Below, in pieces: positions 1 to 7,010 of a DNA stretch of 17,841 nt (its first letter is position 1; each line of letters starts with the position of its first letter). A program made the position numbers and the translations under genes. This stretch comes from Microcaldota archaeon (GTDB lineage: Archaea > Micrarchaeota > Micrarchaeia > Micrarchaeales > CABMGC01), in the NCBI GenBank assembly GCA_021846005.1, contig JAJZIZ010000011.1, positions 1 to 17,841 of the forward strand. The letters are read 5' to 3'. The notes under the pieces were generated by a model. That model had not been told where the DNA came from. It ran no database searches and saw nothing but the letters and a program-made list of their open reading frames with translations.

Positions 1-1554
1 TGATGAGACAAACTGGCCGTTTACGTACCATCCGCTGAAGTAGTAGCCGCCTGTGCCGTACCATGCCGCAGTGCACAGGTATGGTATCGATGTCCCCGGC
101 GGAAGCATTGTAGTCACTGACGAATTCCCTGCAGGTATGCTTGTACATGTCACTCCGTTGGATCCTGGTGCCGTTGCGCTTGCATTGGTGCTGAAGCATG
201 CGCCCCAGTAGTTCGATGCGGCAGAAGGATTGGTGTATATCGTAACAGGGTATTCCTGTTTGAAGTTGGCAGTTTCAGTGATTGGATTATTCAAAGTTAT
301 AGGTGCTGAGGATGCAGTTCCAGTATATGAACCTGCGCCTGTACCGGTGAATCCTAAAAATATATACCCAGTATTTGCAACTGCATTTATAGTAATCTGA
401 TTTCCAGAGTCAACCCACTGGCTTGATGGAGTCAGTGTTCCCCCATTTGAAGGATTTACAGAAGTGGTAAGGAAGTACTGTGTGCCGTAGTTGCCTATAA
501 CATTACAGGAAGTTGAAGGGGAGATTGTCTGGCTTATCTGTGATGCGCCGCAGTCTCCTGTGGTTGATATGTAGTTATATCTGGTGGCAGTCAGGGTTGA
601 AGGCAGTATGTCATTGAAAGCATACTGCTGGGCCGTTCCGGATACAGCCATTATCTGCGTAGGAAGCTGCGAAATGAGATATTGTTTTGAGTTGACATTC
701 ACCACTTCCGACTGGTATTGCAGATTGTCATTACTATTTCCTATTGTGTTTGAAGTAAATGTGAGATAGATAGGCTTCACGAAGGTTATGGTGTTTGTTG
801 CCGAGCAGTTCGTATATGTCGCAGTCAGGGTTTCTCCGGTTATTGGTTCGGCGCTGAAAGCATATGTAGTAGAATTACCGTCTGAATTGGTATTTACAAG
901 AGACGGGGAGAAGAATACATTTGCAGAAGTAGAAGTGAAGTTTACTGTCGCCCCCGCTATGGCGTATCCAAGGATTTTGACATTAGCTGTGAGCATGTCC
1001 TTGACCCCCACAAAAGATGTTGCATTCTGCACATCAAGAGATATGCTGCATTTTGGCGGAGGCACAAGAGGAGCAATGTGGGTTGTGAATGTGCCGCCGA
1101 AAGATTGAGGCACTGTTGGCCCGCACTGGTTTCCTGATATCGAGGTGCATATTTTGTCATTAAGCGAGAGTGTTCCCTTTGCCAATTGGTTTGGAATTAT
1201 CTTGACTCCGAAGTTTATTACGCATTCGAGATCGCCTCCTGGAAGTATGATATTTGGACTGCATTTACTGCTGTAAGATCCCACATTTGACATGTTTATA
1301 GTGACGACTACATTGGCTATCGCATATTGCTGTATGTTAGTGAATAGGAATACTGCCCTTGACGAAACTGAGTTTGAGCCTATTGCTATGTCCTTGCACA
1401 AAAAATATCCTGAGAATGAGCATTGGTTTGGAATTGAGCTACTAGGCACCGAGAGAAAAAAATATAGGATTGTTACGAATATTGCTATACTAAGTATTGC
1501 AAACCCGTATATTGACAAAAATTCAGAGGCACTTTGCAGTTTTTTAGAATTCAT
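1..1554 (-). CDS. Large surface protein with pilin-like N-terminus, Ig-like and InlB B-type repeat domains (partial)
   Basis: The minus-strand frame is open from an ATG at 1554 to the window edge: 518 codons with no stop, so the C-terminus lies outside. Residues 1-38 form a basic start, a QSASEFL..YGFAIL segment and a hydrophobic stretch (AILSIAIFVTILYFFL). This resembles class III (prepilin-type) signal sequences or N-terminal anchors of DPANN surface proteins. The rest looks extracellular: rich in Ser, Thr and Asn, with scattered cysteines and several N-glycosylation sequons. Residues about 165-240 resemble a bacterial Ig-like (Big_1/invasin) domain (AGATVNFTS, then SDGNSTTY). Residues about 358-435 match the divergent InlB B-repeat pattern (VNPSNGGTLTPSSQW, then FLGFTGTGAGSYTG and ITETANF). 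A further cysteine-containing segment follows. The likely role is a cell-surface or S-layer-associated structural or adhesive protein. Three plus-strand ORFs over this region are antisense shadows. Sure of the ORF, fairly sure of the location, unsure of the function. Confidence 0.88.
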   Translation of the reverse strand, partial: MNSKKLQSASEFLSIYGFAILSIAIFVTILYFFLSVPSSSIPNQCSFSGYFLCKDIAIGSNSVSSRAVFLFTNIQQYAIANVVVTINMSNVGSYSSKCSPNIILPGGDLECVINFGVKIIPNQLAKGTLSLNDKICTSISGNQCGPTVPQSFGGTFTTHIAPLVPPPKCSISLDVQNATSFVGVKDMLTANVKILGYAIAGATVNFTSTSANVFFSPSLVNTNSDGNSTTYAFSAEPITGETLTATYTNCSATNTITFVKPIYLTFTSNTIGNSNDNLQYQSEVVNVNSKQYLISQLPTQIMAVSGTAQQYAFNDILPSTLTATRYNYISTTGDCGASQISQTISPSTSCNVIGNYGTQYFLTTSVNPSNGGTLTPSSQWVDSGNQITINAVANTGYIFLGFTGTGAGSYTGTASSAPITLNNPITETANFKQEYPVTIYTNPSAASNYWGACFSTNASATAPGSNGVTCTSIPAGNSSVTTMLPPGTSIPYLCTAAWYGTGGYYFSGWYVNGQFVSS

Positions 1555-1593
1555 GTAATATCAGCTACACAGATGAATGAAATGAAAAGTGAG

Positions 1594-1605
1594 AACTTAT
1601 AAGTT
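1594..1605 (-). promoter_or_regulatory. Candidate TATA box of the surface-protein gene
   Basis: AACTTATAAGTT is a perfect 12-nt palindrome about 40-50 nt upstream of the ATG at 1554. A TATA element here would place transcription start near 1575, giving a leader of about 20 nt. It lies just outside the right end of the IS relic. Confidence 0.45.
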
Positions 1606-1624
1606 TATTGTTTCGTGACATTCC

Positions 1625-1645
1625 CCCACCCGTAAACGGCGTGGG
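1625..1645 (-). repeat. IS605-type right-end subterminal hairpin
   Basis: On the minus strand CCCAC-G-CCG pairs with CGG-GTGGG around a TTTA loop, giving 8 bp with one bulged G. In this family the right-end stem-loop is recognised by TnpA, and in TnpB systems it also contributes to the guide (omega/re) RNA. With tnpB destroyed it is probably a passive remnant. Confidence 0.65.
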
Positions 1646-1657
1646 CTTCCTCTGCAT

Positions 1658-1831
1658 TCATGCAATCACTGCATCCTCCAAAGGATCTGTTTTATCGGTT
1701 CTCAGTTCCTTGACAACCGCTTCCTGTTGAAGTCTTACATTATCTCCCTGAGCGTAAGTTTGGACAAGTCCTGCCCTACCTCTGTTGAGTATTAGTATTT
1801 CCAAATGGCATAAAATGGCTACCTGTTGAAT
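1658..1831 (-). pseudogene. tnpB: C-terminal fragment of a TnpB nuclease
   Basis: The frame ending at TGA 1658-1660 is open for 57 codons back to an in-frame TAA and has no credible start. It reads LEILILNRGRAGLVQTYAQGD, then a Gln/Glu-rich tail ending ELRTDKTDPLEDAVIA. This matches the region after the third RuvC motif of TnpB (typically DRDxNAAxNILxRGRAG), followed by the variable tail containing A-x-G-D. The catalytic Asp of that motif and the zinc-ribbon cysteines are missing or garbled, so the fragment cannot be active. It lies about 13 nt from the right-end hairpin, where a tnpB gene normally finishes. Confidence 0.7.
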
Positions 1832-1901
1832 TTATAGTCGCCTTTGGCAATAATTGTTCGGGCTGTTTTATTACGCAACTAATTATAAACGGCGTAGACC
1901 T

Positions 1902-4286
1902 TCAATAAGTAAGCTGCCTGAGGTTTTCAGTATCTATCAGCACCAAGCTTGAAGACTCAATCGCAGTCCTGATCCTTTCCGCTTCTTTCCCGTAAGTGTT
2001 GTAGAGCTTATCGGAAAACTGCGCCTTCTCTTCAGAAGTCAGAAATACCAAGAATGTCGCCTGGCCTGCAATTGTCTTTATCTTCTTTGTGCCTGTGTGT
2101 TCCGAGTAGAAATATATGCGCTTCTGCAGACCCTTGTTTGTCAGAAGCATATCGCAGTCTCCTGCTTTGTCGATATCGGTGAATAGCATCGCGTTCTTGA
2201 GTGCGAAATCATGAATCTTCCTGAATATCACCAGATAAGTTATGTCATGCCCCGATTCATCATTCCATCTCTTTGGCATGAAGTAAGAAAGTATGTTCTC
2301 CACCTTGCCCTGTGTTGAAAGTTTGTATAAAAGCTCAGAGGCATTTGCAGAAGTAACCGTTATGGGCATGTTGTCGTATTTTATACCATAGTTTATTCCA
2401 GCCTTGACTTCGTCAGCTGTAAGAGGCATGTGATGCCAGCCGAAGCGCTCATTGGTTGAATTGAAGATGTTCATAACTTCGGCGTCTGGTACCTTTATCA
2501 CTGTCTTGCCTATAGGCGGGAATGCAGGAACATCTATGAAAAACTCATCCCTGTTTGGATCCTTTACAAGAAGATTTAGCACTATTATAAAAAACGCCGC
2601 TATGCCGAACTCCAGATATATCGGAGATATGCCGCCTGCAATAGGCTTTGAGTAGTATTCGACCATGTAGTAGCCCATGCCAAACAGGTTGAAATAGATA
2701 GTCTCATTGCCATAAGGTATAACCGAGCCGTGCGGCAATATGTACGAGATTGTTCCGTTTTCGATAACCCCGGATTGCAGATACTCGTGGTTTATGCTTA
2801 TATTGTAAGGAATGTTTGACCCGGTTATGTTGTTGTTTATCACTTTGAACTTGAATGTGCCGTTTGCAAAACTGAGAGTATTGTAGGTTATGTAGAATGG
2901 AGTTATGCTGAAGAGGGCGCTGCCATATACCTTGTTGTTTGAATCCCGCAGATAGGCAGTATAGTTGCCTGGATTTAGTATAAACGAATTGTAGGTTACT
3001 ATGCCAAGTGAGGTATTGAAAAAGCCGACGCGCAGGGAGTATTCATAGCCATGGCTGGCATTGTATATATCGATGTGAAAAAGTTTTGTACTGGCTGGGC
3101 TTCTGCTTAACTCAGCGCTGGAATTTATGGAAATGGATATCGGCACCGTCTGATTCTCCCCTATTGTTCCCGGCATGCTTAGCGTTCCATTGCGTATAAG
3201 CTTGAGCCTAAACGGTATCTCCCTTACAACAAAGTTTGTCCTGTTGAAGAAGCTTGCAGATACAAGAGAATATGAGTTGTTTATGACCTCCCCTATGTCA
3301 GGCGTATTGTTCAGTATTTTGCTTGTGGTGAAAAGTGCGACGGATCCGGTAGGTCCGTTGAGGTACGATATGTTGCTTTCTTCAGTCATGTTCATCCAGA
3401 AACGGTAGCGGAGTGCGTTTGCAAGATCTATACCCATGACGTTTGCATCTGCCCATCCCACCTGCGGATATCCCGGAAATGCCACTATGGTTCCGGTAGT
3501 GTAGTTTTTGTATACCGCTGTGCCAAAGGTCTTCCCTCCGCGGAACGAGAACGTGGATGAATTAAAGTAAAACGTATTTGCACCTACCGACTGGCTAGTA
3601 TTGGGAAATGTGGTGGTAAGATTGGCCGAGGCGAGAGCCTGCATGGATGCCTGTGGATTGAAGTAAGTTATCCCATTCTTTATCGACCTTGAGAAATTAT
3701 CACCCACATAGATTATGACATCGCCCTTTGAGAGAAGGTTTAGGAGGTTTGTCTGGCTGGAATTCTGGCCGGATTGAAAACTAGGGATAAGTGATGAAGG
3801 CATCAGGCCAGAAGGGATTATGAGTATTGACCCTGCAGGGAGATTTCCCACAGAGCTTAGATTTGCCATAGATAGACTGCTGGAATTGAATATCATGCCG
3901 TAGTGCGCCATGTTCGAGTACAGGCTTCCGAATATCTGCGAGTTGCTGAAGCATTCAAAGCATGAGAAGCCGGTATTGACCAGATAGACCCTGCGGATTG
4001 GATTTGTAGTATACGTTCTCAACACAGCATACCCGTGCGTGGCATTATGAAAATTATATCCAAGTATTGCGGATTCTACCACCATCTTGGAATTGTTATA
4101 CGAGAATATGCTGTGCGATATCAGAGTAGTATTGCCGTACAGTGGCCCCAGGGCGGTAACATTCTCTGCCTTGAGCACGGAAATCAGCGTTGCGGCCTGG
4201 GAGGATATGTATACTATCATGAATATGAAAGCCATCAGTCCCATAACGGTTCCTGCAGCCCCTATAAGTATTAATTTTGAAACCAT
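1902..4286 (-). CDS. Large two-membrane-segment envelope protein with cytoplasmic C-terminal domain
   Basis: The protein has 794 residues, starting at an ATG 4 nt after the stop of a 51-aa gene. Residues 5-29 are a strongly hydrophobic N-terminal anchor. Residues about 30-550 look extracellular and carry many N-glycosylation sequons, at least a dozen in the first 305 residues. Within this part, residues about 98-300 have strand-helix spacing like a class I glutamine-amidotransferase/DUF4350-type fold (AGSILIIPSG, LLSKGDVIIYVGDNFS, TGTIVAFPGYPQVGW, IDLANALRYRFWM). No catalytic triad is evident. Asn-rich beta segments follow. A second membrane span at about 553-574 (LEFGIAAFFIIVLNLLVK) is followed by a 219-residue mixed alpha/beta domain that should be cytoplasmic. 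I recognise no family for that domain. The layout suggests a receptor or envelope anchor working with the two upstream gene products. An IS relic begins right after its stop codon. The ORF is certain; the function is unknown. Confidence 0.88.
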   Translation of the reverse strand: MVSKLILIGAAGTVMGLMAFIFMIVYISSQAATLISVLKAENVTALGPLYGNTTLISHSIFSYNNSKMVVESAILGYNFHNATHGYAVLRTYTTNPIRRVYLVNTGFSCFECFSNSQIFGSLYSNMAHYGMIFNSSSLSMANLSSVGNLPAGSILIIPSGLMPSSLIPSFQSGQNSSQTNLLNLLSKGDVIIYVGDNFSRSIKNGITYFNPQASMQALASANLTTTFPNTSQSVGANTFYFNSSTFSFRGGKTFGTAVYKNYTTGTIVAFPGYPQVGWADANVMGIDLANALRYRFWMNMTEESNISYLNGPTGSVALFTTSKILNNTPDIGEVINNSYSLVSASFFNRTNFVVREIPFRLKLIRNGTLSMPGTIGENQTVPISISINSSAELSRSPASTKLFHIDIYNASHGYEYSLRVGFFNTSLGIVTYNSFILNPGNYTAYLRDSNNKVYGSALFSITPFYITYNTLSFANGTFKFKVINNNITGSNIPYNISINHEYLQSGVIENGTISYILPHGSVIPYGNETIYFNLFGMGYYMVEYYSKPIAGGISPIYLEFGIAAFFIIVLNLLVKDPNRDEFFIDVPAFPPIGKTVIKVPDAEVMNIFNSTNERFGWHHMPLTADEVKAGINYGIKYDNMPITVTSANASELLYKLSTQGKVENILSYFMPKRWNDESGHDITYLVIFRKIHDFALKNAMLFTDIDKAGDCDMLLTNKGLQKRIYFYSEHTGTKKIKTIAGQATFLVFLTSEEKAQFSDKLYNTYGKEAERIRTAIESSSLVLIDTENLRQLTY

Positions 4287-4290
4287 GTAC

Positions 4291-4446
4291 TTACTCTTCT
4301 GTCTTTTTCAATATATATTTGTCAACCAGCGACTGCATTGTTCTCGAAACTATGTTGGAGTTGTCGTTTAGTCTTTTCGAAATTTTGTATATTCTGAGGT
4401 ATTTGAATCTCTTTTTAATCGCTATATTGTATTCCAGGGATTGCAC
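4291..4446 (-). CDS. Small basic protein (51 aa), GTG start, in operon
   Basis: This frame starts with GTG one nucleotide after the TGA of the upstream coiled-coil gene and ends with TAA 4 nt before the ATG of the 794-aa gene. It fills the spacer between the two almost completely, as expected for a translationally coupled operon gene. The product begins VQSLEYNIAIKKRF and has about 12 Lys/Arg against 5 acidic residues. The segment YKISKRLNDNSNIVSRTMQ followed by SLVDKYILKK resembles the recognition-helix part of a winged-helix or ribbon-helix DNA-binding protein. There is no clear Shine-Dalgarno site, although re-initiation after the adjacent stop could serve. An alternative is that the spacer is simply non-coding; 51 open codons in this AT-rich DNA are suggestive, not proof. 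Confidence 0.55.
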   Translation of the reverse strand: MQSLEYNIAIKKRFKYLRIYKISKRLNDNSNIVSRTMQSLVDKYILKKTEE

Positions 4447-4447
4447 C

Positions 4448-5158
4448 TCAGCCTTTCATTTCCAGATAGCCAAGAGAAACCATCTTGTCGAGTATCTCCT
4501 CGGCTCTCGGCACGGATATATCATATGTCTTTGCGAACTGGCTGACGTCAATCGAATTGTTGTGCACGTCTATCCAGTCCTGCACCATGACCATGAGAGA
4601 TTCGTCCGAATGTTTCTTTAGCTTATCCAATTCCTCGGACATTTTCTTATTCTCCTCGGAAAGCTGGCTCGTCTGGACTATAAGATTTCTGTTCGATGCG
4701 GAAAGTTCCACATTTAGGCGCTTTACAGCGCGATAATCTACCATCACCGTATTATACTGGTTGAATAGAGTGCTATAAGGCTGGCTCAGTCCTTTGATTG
4801 TAGTATCCAGAGTTGATGCTATGTACTGCATTAGCTTGCCTTGGTCTACGACGTAATGCTCAGAGATTAGGGACATGAGCGATGAGAAGTCTTTGAGTAT
4901 GGAAGCCCTTCGAAGTATTTCGCCAGTAGTAGAAGGTATCGAATATGAAACTGATACTTCTTCGCTTTTTATTTCTATGAGATAGAATAAGTATGGCATC
5001 TTGTGTATGTTCCTGCTCTCAACCCTTGCCAGCGTCAGCACGCCGCCGTCAAGATCTATCTCATAGGCAGGCAGGGATTTGATAGTCTCCTGCAGGTTTT
5101 CCAGTGTTCCGGATAACTTCGCCTGGAATACGAGCTTTTCCATTTTAGGCGCAGGCAT
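4448..5158 (-). CDS. Coiled-coil protein with C-terminal winged-helix domain
   Basis: I chose the ATG at 5158 (236 aa). The frame also opens at a TTG at 5173 (241 aa), and another ATG lies at 5143. A TATA-like GAATAAATAG near 5202-5211 fits transcription starting around 5180. Numbering from the TTG: residues 11-110 are a mixed alpha/beta domain; 130-190 are a coiled coil (QLSEENKKMSEELDKLKK); 192-240 look like a winged helix (DVSQFAKTYDISVPRAEEIL, then DKMVSLGYLEMKG). There is no signal or membrane segment, so it is cytoplasmic. It leads a tight cluster with the 51-aa basic gene and the 794-aa membrane protein, so it may be their cytoplasmic partner or regulator. I do not recognise the family. 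Confidence 0.85.
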   Translation of the reverse strand: MPAPKMEKLVFQAKLSGTLENLQETIKSLPAYEIDLDGGVLTLARVESRNIHKMPYLFYLIEIKSEEVSVSYSIPSTTGEILRRASILKDFSSLMSLISEHYVVDQGKLMQYIASTLDTTIKGLSQPYSTLFNQYNTVMVDYRAVKRLNVELSASNRNLIVQTSQLSEENKKMSEELDKLKKHSDESLMVMVQDWIDVHNNSIDVSQFAKTYDISVPRAEEILDKMVSLGYLEMKG

Positions 5159-5283
5159 TGATTCTTCGGGCAAGCTTATCGATTAATTAATGAGAAGATA
5201 GGCTATTTATTCTTTAGTCTGCGGCAGTATCGATTAAATTCAATGCCGATAAGGCAGAAATGCCCAATTGCTATGGGAAACCC

Positions 5284-6597
5284 CTACGGACTGCCGCCGG
5301 ATCCCATGAACTTTGATATTTTTTTGTTGAATGACCTGTCGTTCTTGAACATGCCGTAAAACTTTTTCATCCTGTTGAAATCGCTGATGAGCCCTTTTAC
5401 ATCTTTCTCCGATGTGCCGCTGCCCTTCGCTATTCTGGAAATTCTGCTATGATCCCTTACAAGGTTTTCGGAGCTTCGTTCGGCAGGAGTCATGGAAGCT
5501 ATAATCGCTTCGTATTTTTTCAGCTTCTCCTGCGATTCTTCGGCAACATTTTTCGGGACGTCGTTCAAACCCATCATGCCCAGAACATTTTTTATCGGTC
5601 CCATTTTAGACATGGCCTTGAGCTGTGTGTAAAATGTCTGAAAGTCAAGATTTTCCATGTTTATTTCTTCAGGTTTTATGTTGGCTTCCTTTACAGCGTC
5701 ATTGACGCTCTTTATCAGGGATTCTATGTCAGGAATCCCAAGCAGTTTTCCAACGAATTTCTTTGAATCGTACAGGTCAAGGGCATTGAGCTTTTCCCCT
5801 GTTCCTACAAAAGTGGCCTTGACATTCGATGCGTTTACGGCACTTAGCGCCCCGCCGCCCCTCCCTGAACCGTCGAGTTTGGTTATTATTACTCCTGTTA
5901 TCTTTACCGCACTGTCGAATTCCTTCGCCTGCCTTCCTGCGACTTGGCCGGTATCCGCATTTATCACAAGCAGTTTTTCTGTCGGCTGGAATCCGTCGTT
6001 TATTACTTTCAGCTGGTCGACCAGTTCCTTATCGAACGCGCTTCTTCCTCCGGAATCGCATATGAGCACTTTACGGTCCTTGAGCGCGGCGGTGCCATTG
6101 CGTATGATCTTGCCTATATCTGTTTCTCCCTTGATCCCGTAAAAGGATACGTTTGCCTGCTTTGAAAGGGTTTCAAGCTGCTCGTATGCCGCAGGGCGGG
6201 TCACGTCGCACGCTATCAGGCCCACGCTCAGCCCCCTGTCCTGATAGAACTTGGCAAGCTTTGCAGCTGTGGTTGTCTTTCCCGAGCCGTATAATCCAAG
6301 GAGAAGTATGCGTTTCGGCTTTATTTCAGGAGTGTAGCTGTCACCCATCATCTTGACCAGTTCAGAATAGACCATATTGGTTATGTAGTCCCTTGGAGTC
6401 ACCCCCGGAGGAATGTTTTCCTTCAAGGCTGCATCCTCTATGCGCTTTGTGAATGACGATACCAAAGCAACCTCAACATCTGCAGAAATTAGCGCCTTCT
6501 GAAGCTCCTTGTTAAACTCGCGTATGACCTTCGCGTCTATCACAGTAGCTCCGGTAAGCCTGGAAATTGCCTTCCTTATGCCTTCGCCCAGATCCAT
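5284..6597 (-). CDS. srp54: Signal recognition particle GTPase SRP54
   Basis: The protein has 437 aa, normal for archaeal SRP54. It binds 7S RNA (with SRP19) and signal peptides and targets nascent membrane and secreted proteins to the FtsY receptor in a GTP-dependent cycle. An N-domain helical bundle covers about 1-90 (GEGIRKAISRLTG). The G domain shows G1 GLYGSGKTTT at 101-110, DVTRPAAYEQL at 131-141, G4 TKLDGSGRGGGALSA at 239-253 and GTGEKLNAL at 265-273. The M domain (about 320-430) carries the RNA-binding SRISRIAKGSGTS at 384-396 and a methionine-rich start. G3 is unusual: DSGGR (181-185) where the family nearly always has DTAGR. The M-domain tail is short. The next gene on the same strand starts more than 110 nt downstream, so SRP54 may be monocistronic. 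The ATG at 6597 aligns with the family N-terminus. An AT-rich element about 20-28 nt upstream suggests a nearly leaderless transcript. Confidence 0.97.
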   Translation of the reverse strand: MDLGEGIRKAISRLTGATVIDAKVIREFNKELQKALISADVEVALVSSFTKRIEDAALKENIPPGVTPRDYITNMVYSELVKMMGDSYTPEIKPKRILLLGLYGSGKTTTAAKLAKFYQDRGLSVGLIACDVTRPAAYEQLETLSKQANVSFYGIKGETDIGKIIRNGTAALKDRKVLICDSGGRSAFDKELVDQLKVINDGFQPTEKLLVINADTGQVAGRQAKEFDSAVKITGVIITKLDGSGRGGGALSAVNASNVKATFVGTGEKLNALDLYDSKKFVGKLLGIPDIESLIKSVNDAVKEANIKPEEINMENLDFQTFYTQLKAMSKMGPIKNVLGMMGLNDVPKNVAEESQEKLKKYEAIIASMTPAERSSENLVRDHSRISRIAKGSGTSEKDVKGLISDFNRMKKFYGMFKNDRSFNKKISKFMGSGGSP

Positions 6598-6716
6598 AGT
6601 CGTTGCCTTGTTTGTAATTATTGAAGATTTGGCCTGATTCTATGCGAACGCGCCGTGCCGTTGCGCAGATTCACATGTTTCATCCAAATCCAGATATGTT
6701 TATATTGGTATTCACA

Positions 6717-6728
6717 CTTATTTAAATG
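6717..6728 (+). promoter_or_regulatory. TATA box of the tRNA-Ile gene
   Basis: CTTATTTAAATG is centred about 20 nt before the first base of the tRNA at 6743, a spacing expected for an archaeal TATA element. Confidence 0.55.
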
Positions 6729-6742
6729 CTATTGGATAGCAT

Positions 6743-6851
6743 GGGCTCATAGCTCAGCCTGGTCAGAGCGCTGGTCTTATAACCCGGATTGCCGCATGGT
6801 ACAATCCAGTATGAAAGCCAGATGTCGTGAGTTCAAATCTCACTGGGCCCA
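6743..6851 (+). tRNA. trnI: tRNA-Ile (anticodon UAU) with a 34-nt intron
   Basis: The acceptor stem GGGCTCA (6743-6749) pairs with TGGGCCC (6844-6850), with one U-G pair and discriminator A at 6851; CCA is not encoded. The D arm is GCTC/GAGC and the T arm GTGAG-TTCAAAT-CTCAC. The anticodon stem CTGGT (6771-6775) pairs with GCCAG (6817-6821) only if 6782-6815 is removed, placing the intron at canonical position 37/38. The mature loop is then CTTATAA with anticodon TAT. Both junctions fit 3-nt bulges cut after the second base (UA|A and AA|A). They flank an imperfect 4-bp helix with one U-U mismatch, and the intron closes with GGATTG/CAATCC: a relaxed bulge-helix-bulge. The mature length is 75 nt and the body resembles archaeal tRNA-Ile(GAU). 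The identity assignment rests on this intron placement. Confidence 0.9.
6782..6815 (+). other. tRNA intron (bulge-helix-bulge type)
   Basis: This is the 34-nt insert after tRNA position 37. It contains a 6-bp hairpin (GGATTG at 6786-6791 with CAATCC at 6802-6807) and a 10-nt loop. It should be excised by the archaeal splicing endonuclease. Confidence 0.75.
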
Positions 6852-7010
6852 CATCTCCAGCTACGGATTATTTGTATAAACCTGATTCTGCATTGAACCT
6901 CTTATTTACGGCAGATAACAAATACCCCATATAGTACGCCATTTAAAAACTGTATTTTGTTTCTGCCATTTCTGCCTAACTGCGTCCGGAGTGTTTGTTT
7001 TTGCCAGATC

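Larger units (their letters stand above)
1610..1901 (-). mobile_element. Decayed IS200/IS605-type (tnpB-only) element
   Basis: Reading the minus strand, the segment opens with a putative left-end hairpin (TACGC at 1892-1896 pairing with GCGTA at 1872-1876). It then carries a short tnpB C-terminal remnant and ends with a hairpin (1625-1645) in the context GAAGCCCACGCCG..CGGGTGGGG. That context is the familiar right-end shape of IS605/IS1341 elements, which usually reads GAAGCCCACCCC..GGGGTGGG. The decamer TAAACGGCGT (plus strand) occurs in both ends, at 1633-1642 and 1886-1895. Total length is about 290 nt, far too short for a full element, and no tnpA is present, so it is an internally deleted, non-autonomous relic. 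The left end abuts the stop codon of the 794-aa gene. Exact termini are uncertain. Confidence 0.72.

Noticed and set aside
584..1558. Plus-strand ORFs of 61, 106 and 88 codons
   Set aside because: They lie antisense to a single uninterrupted minus-strand frame with a membrane anchor and recognisable repeat domains.
6743..6851. Reading the tRNA as intron-less or as a class II tRNA
   Set aside because: The anticodon stem cannot pair without removing 34 nt, and the extra bases lie between positions 37 and 38, not in the variable arm.
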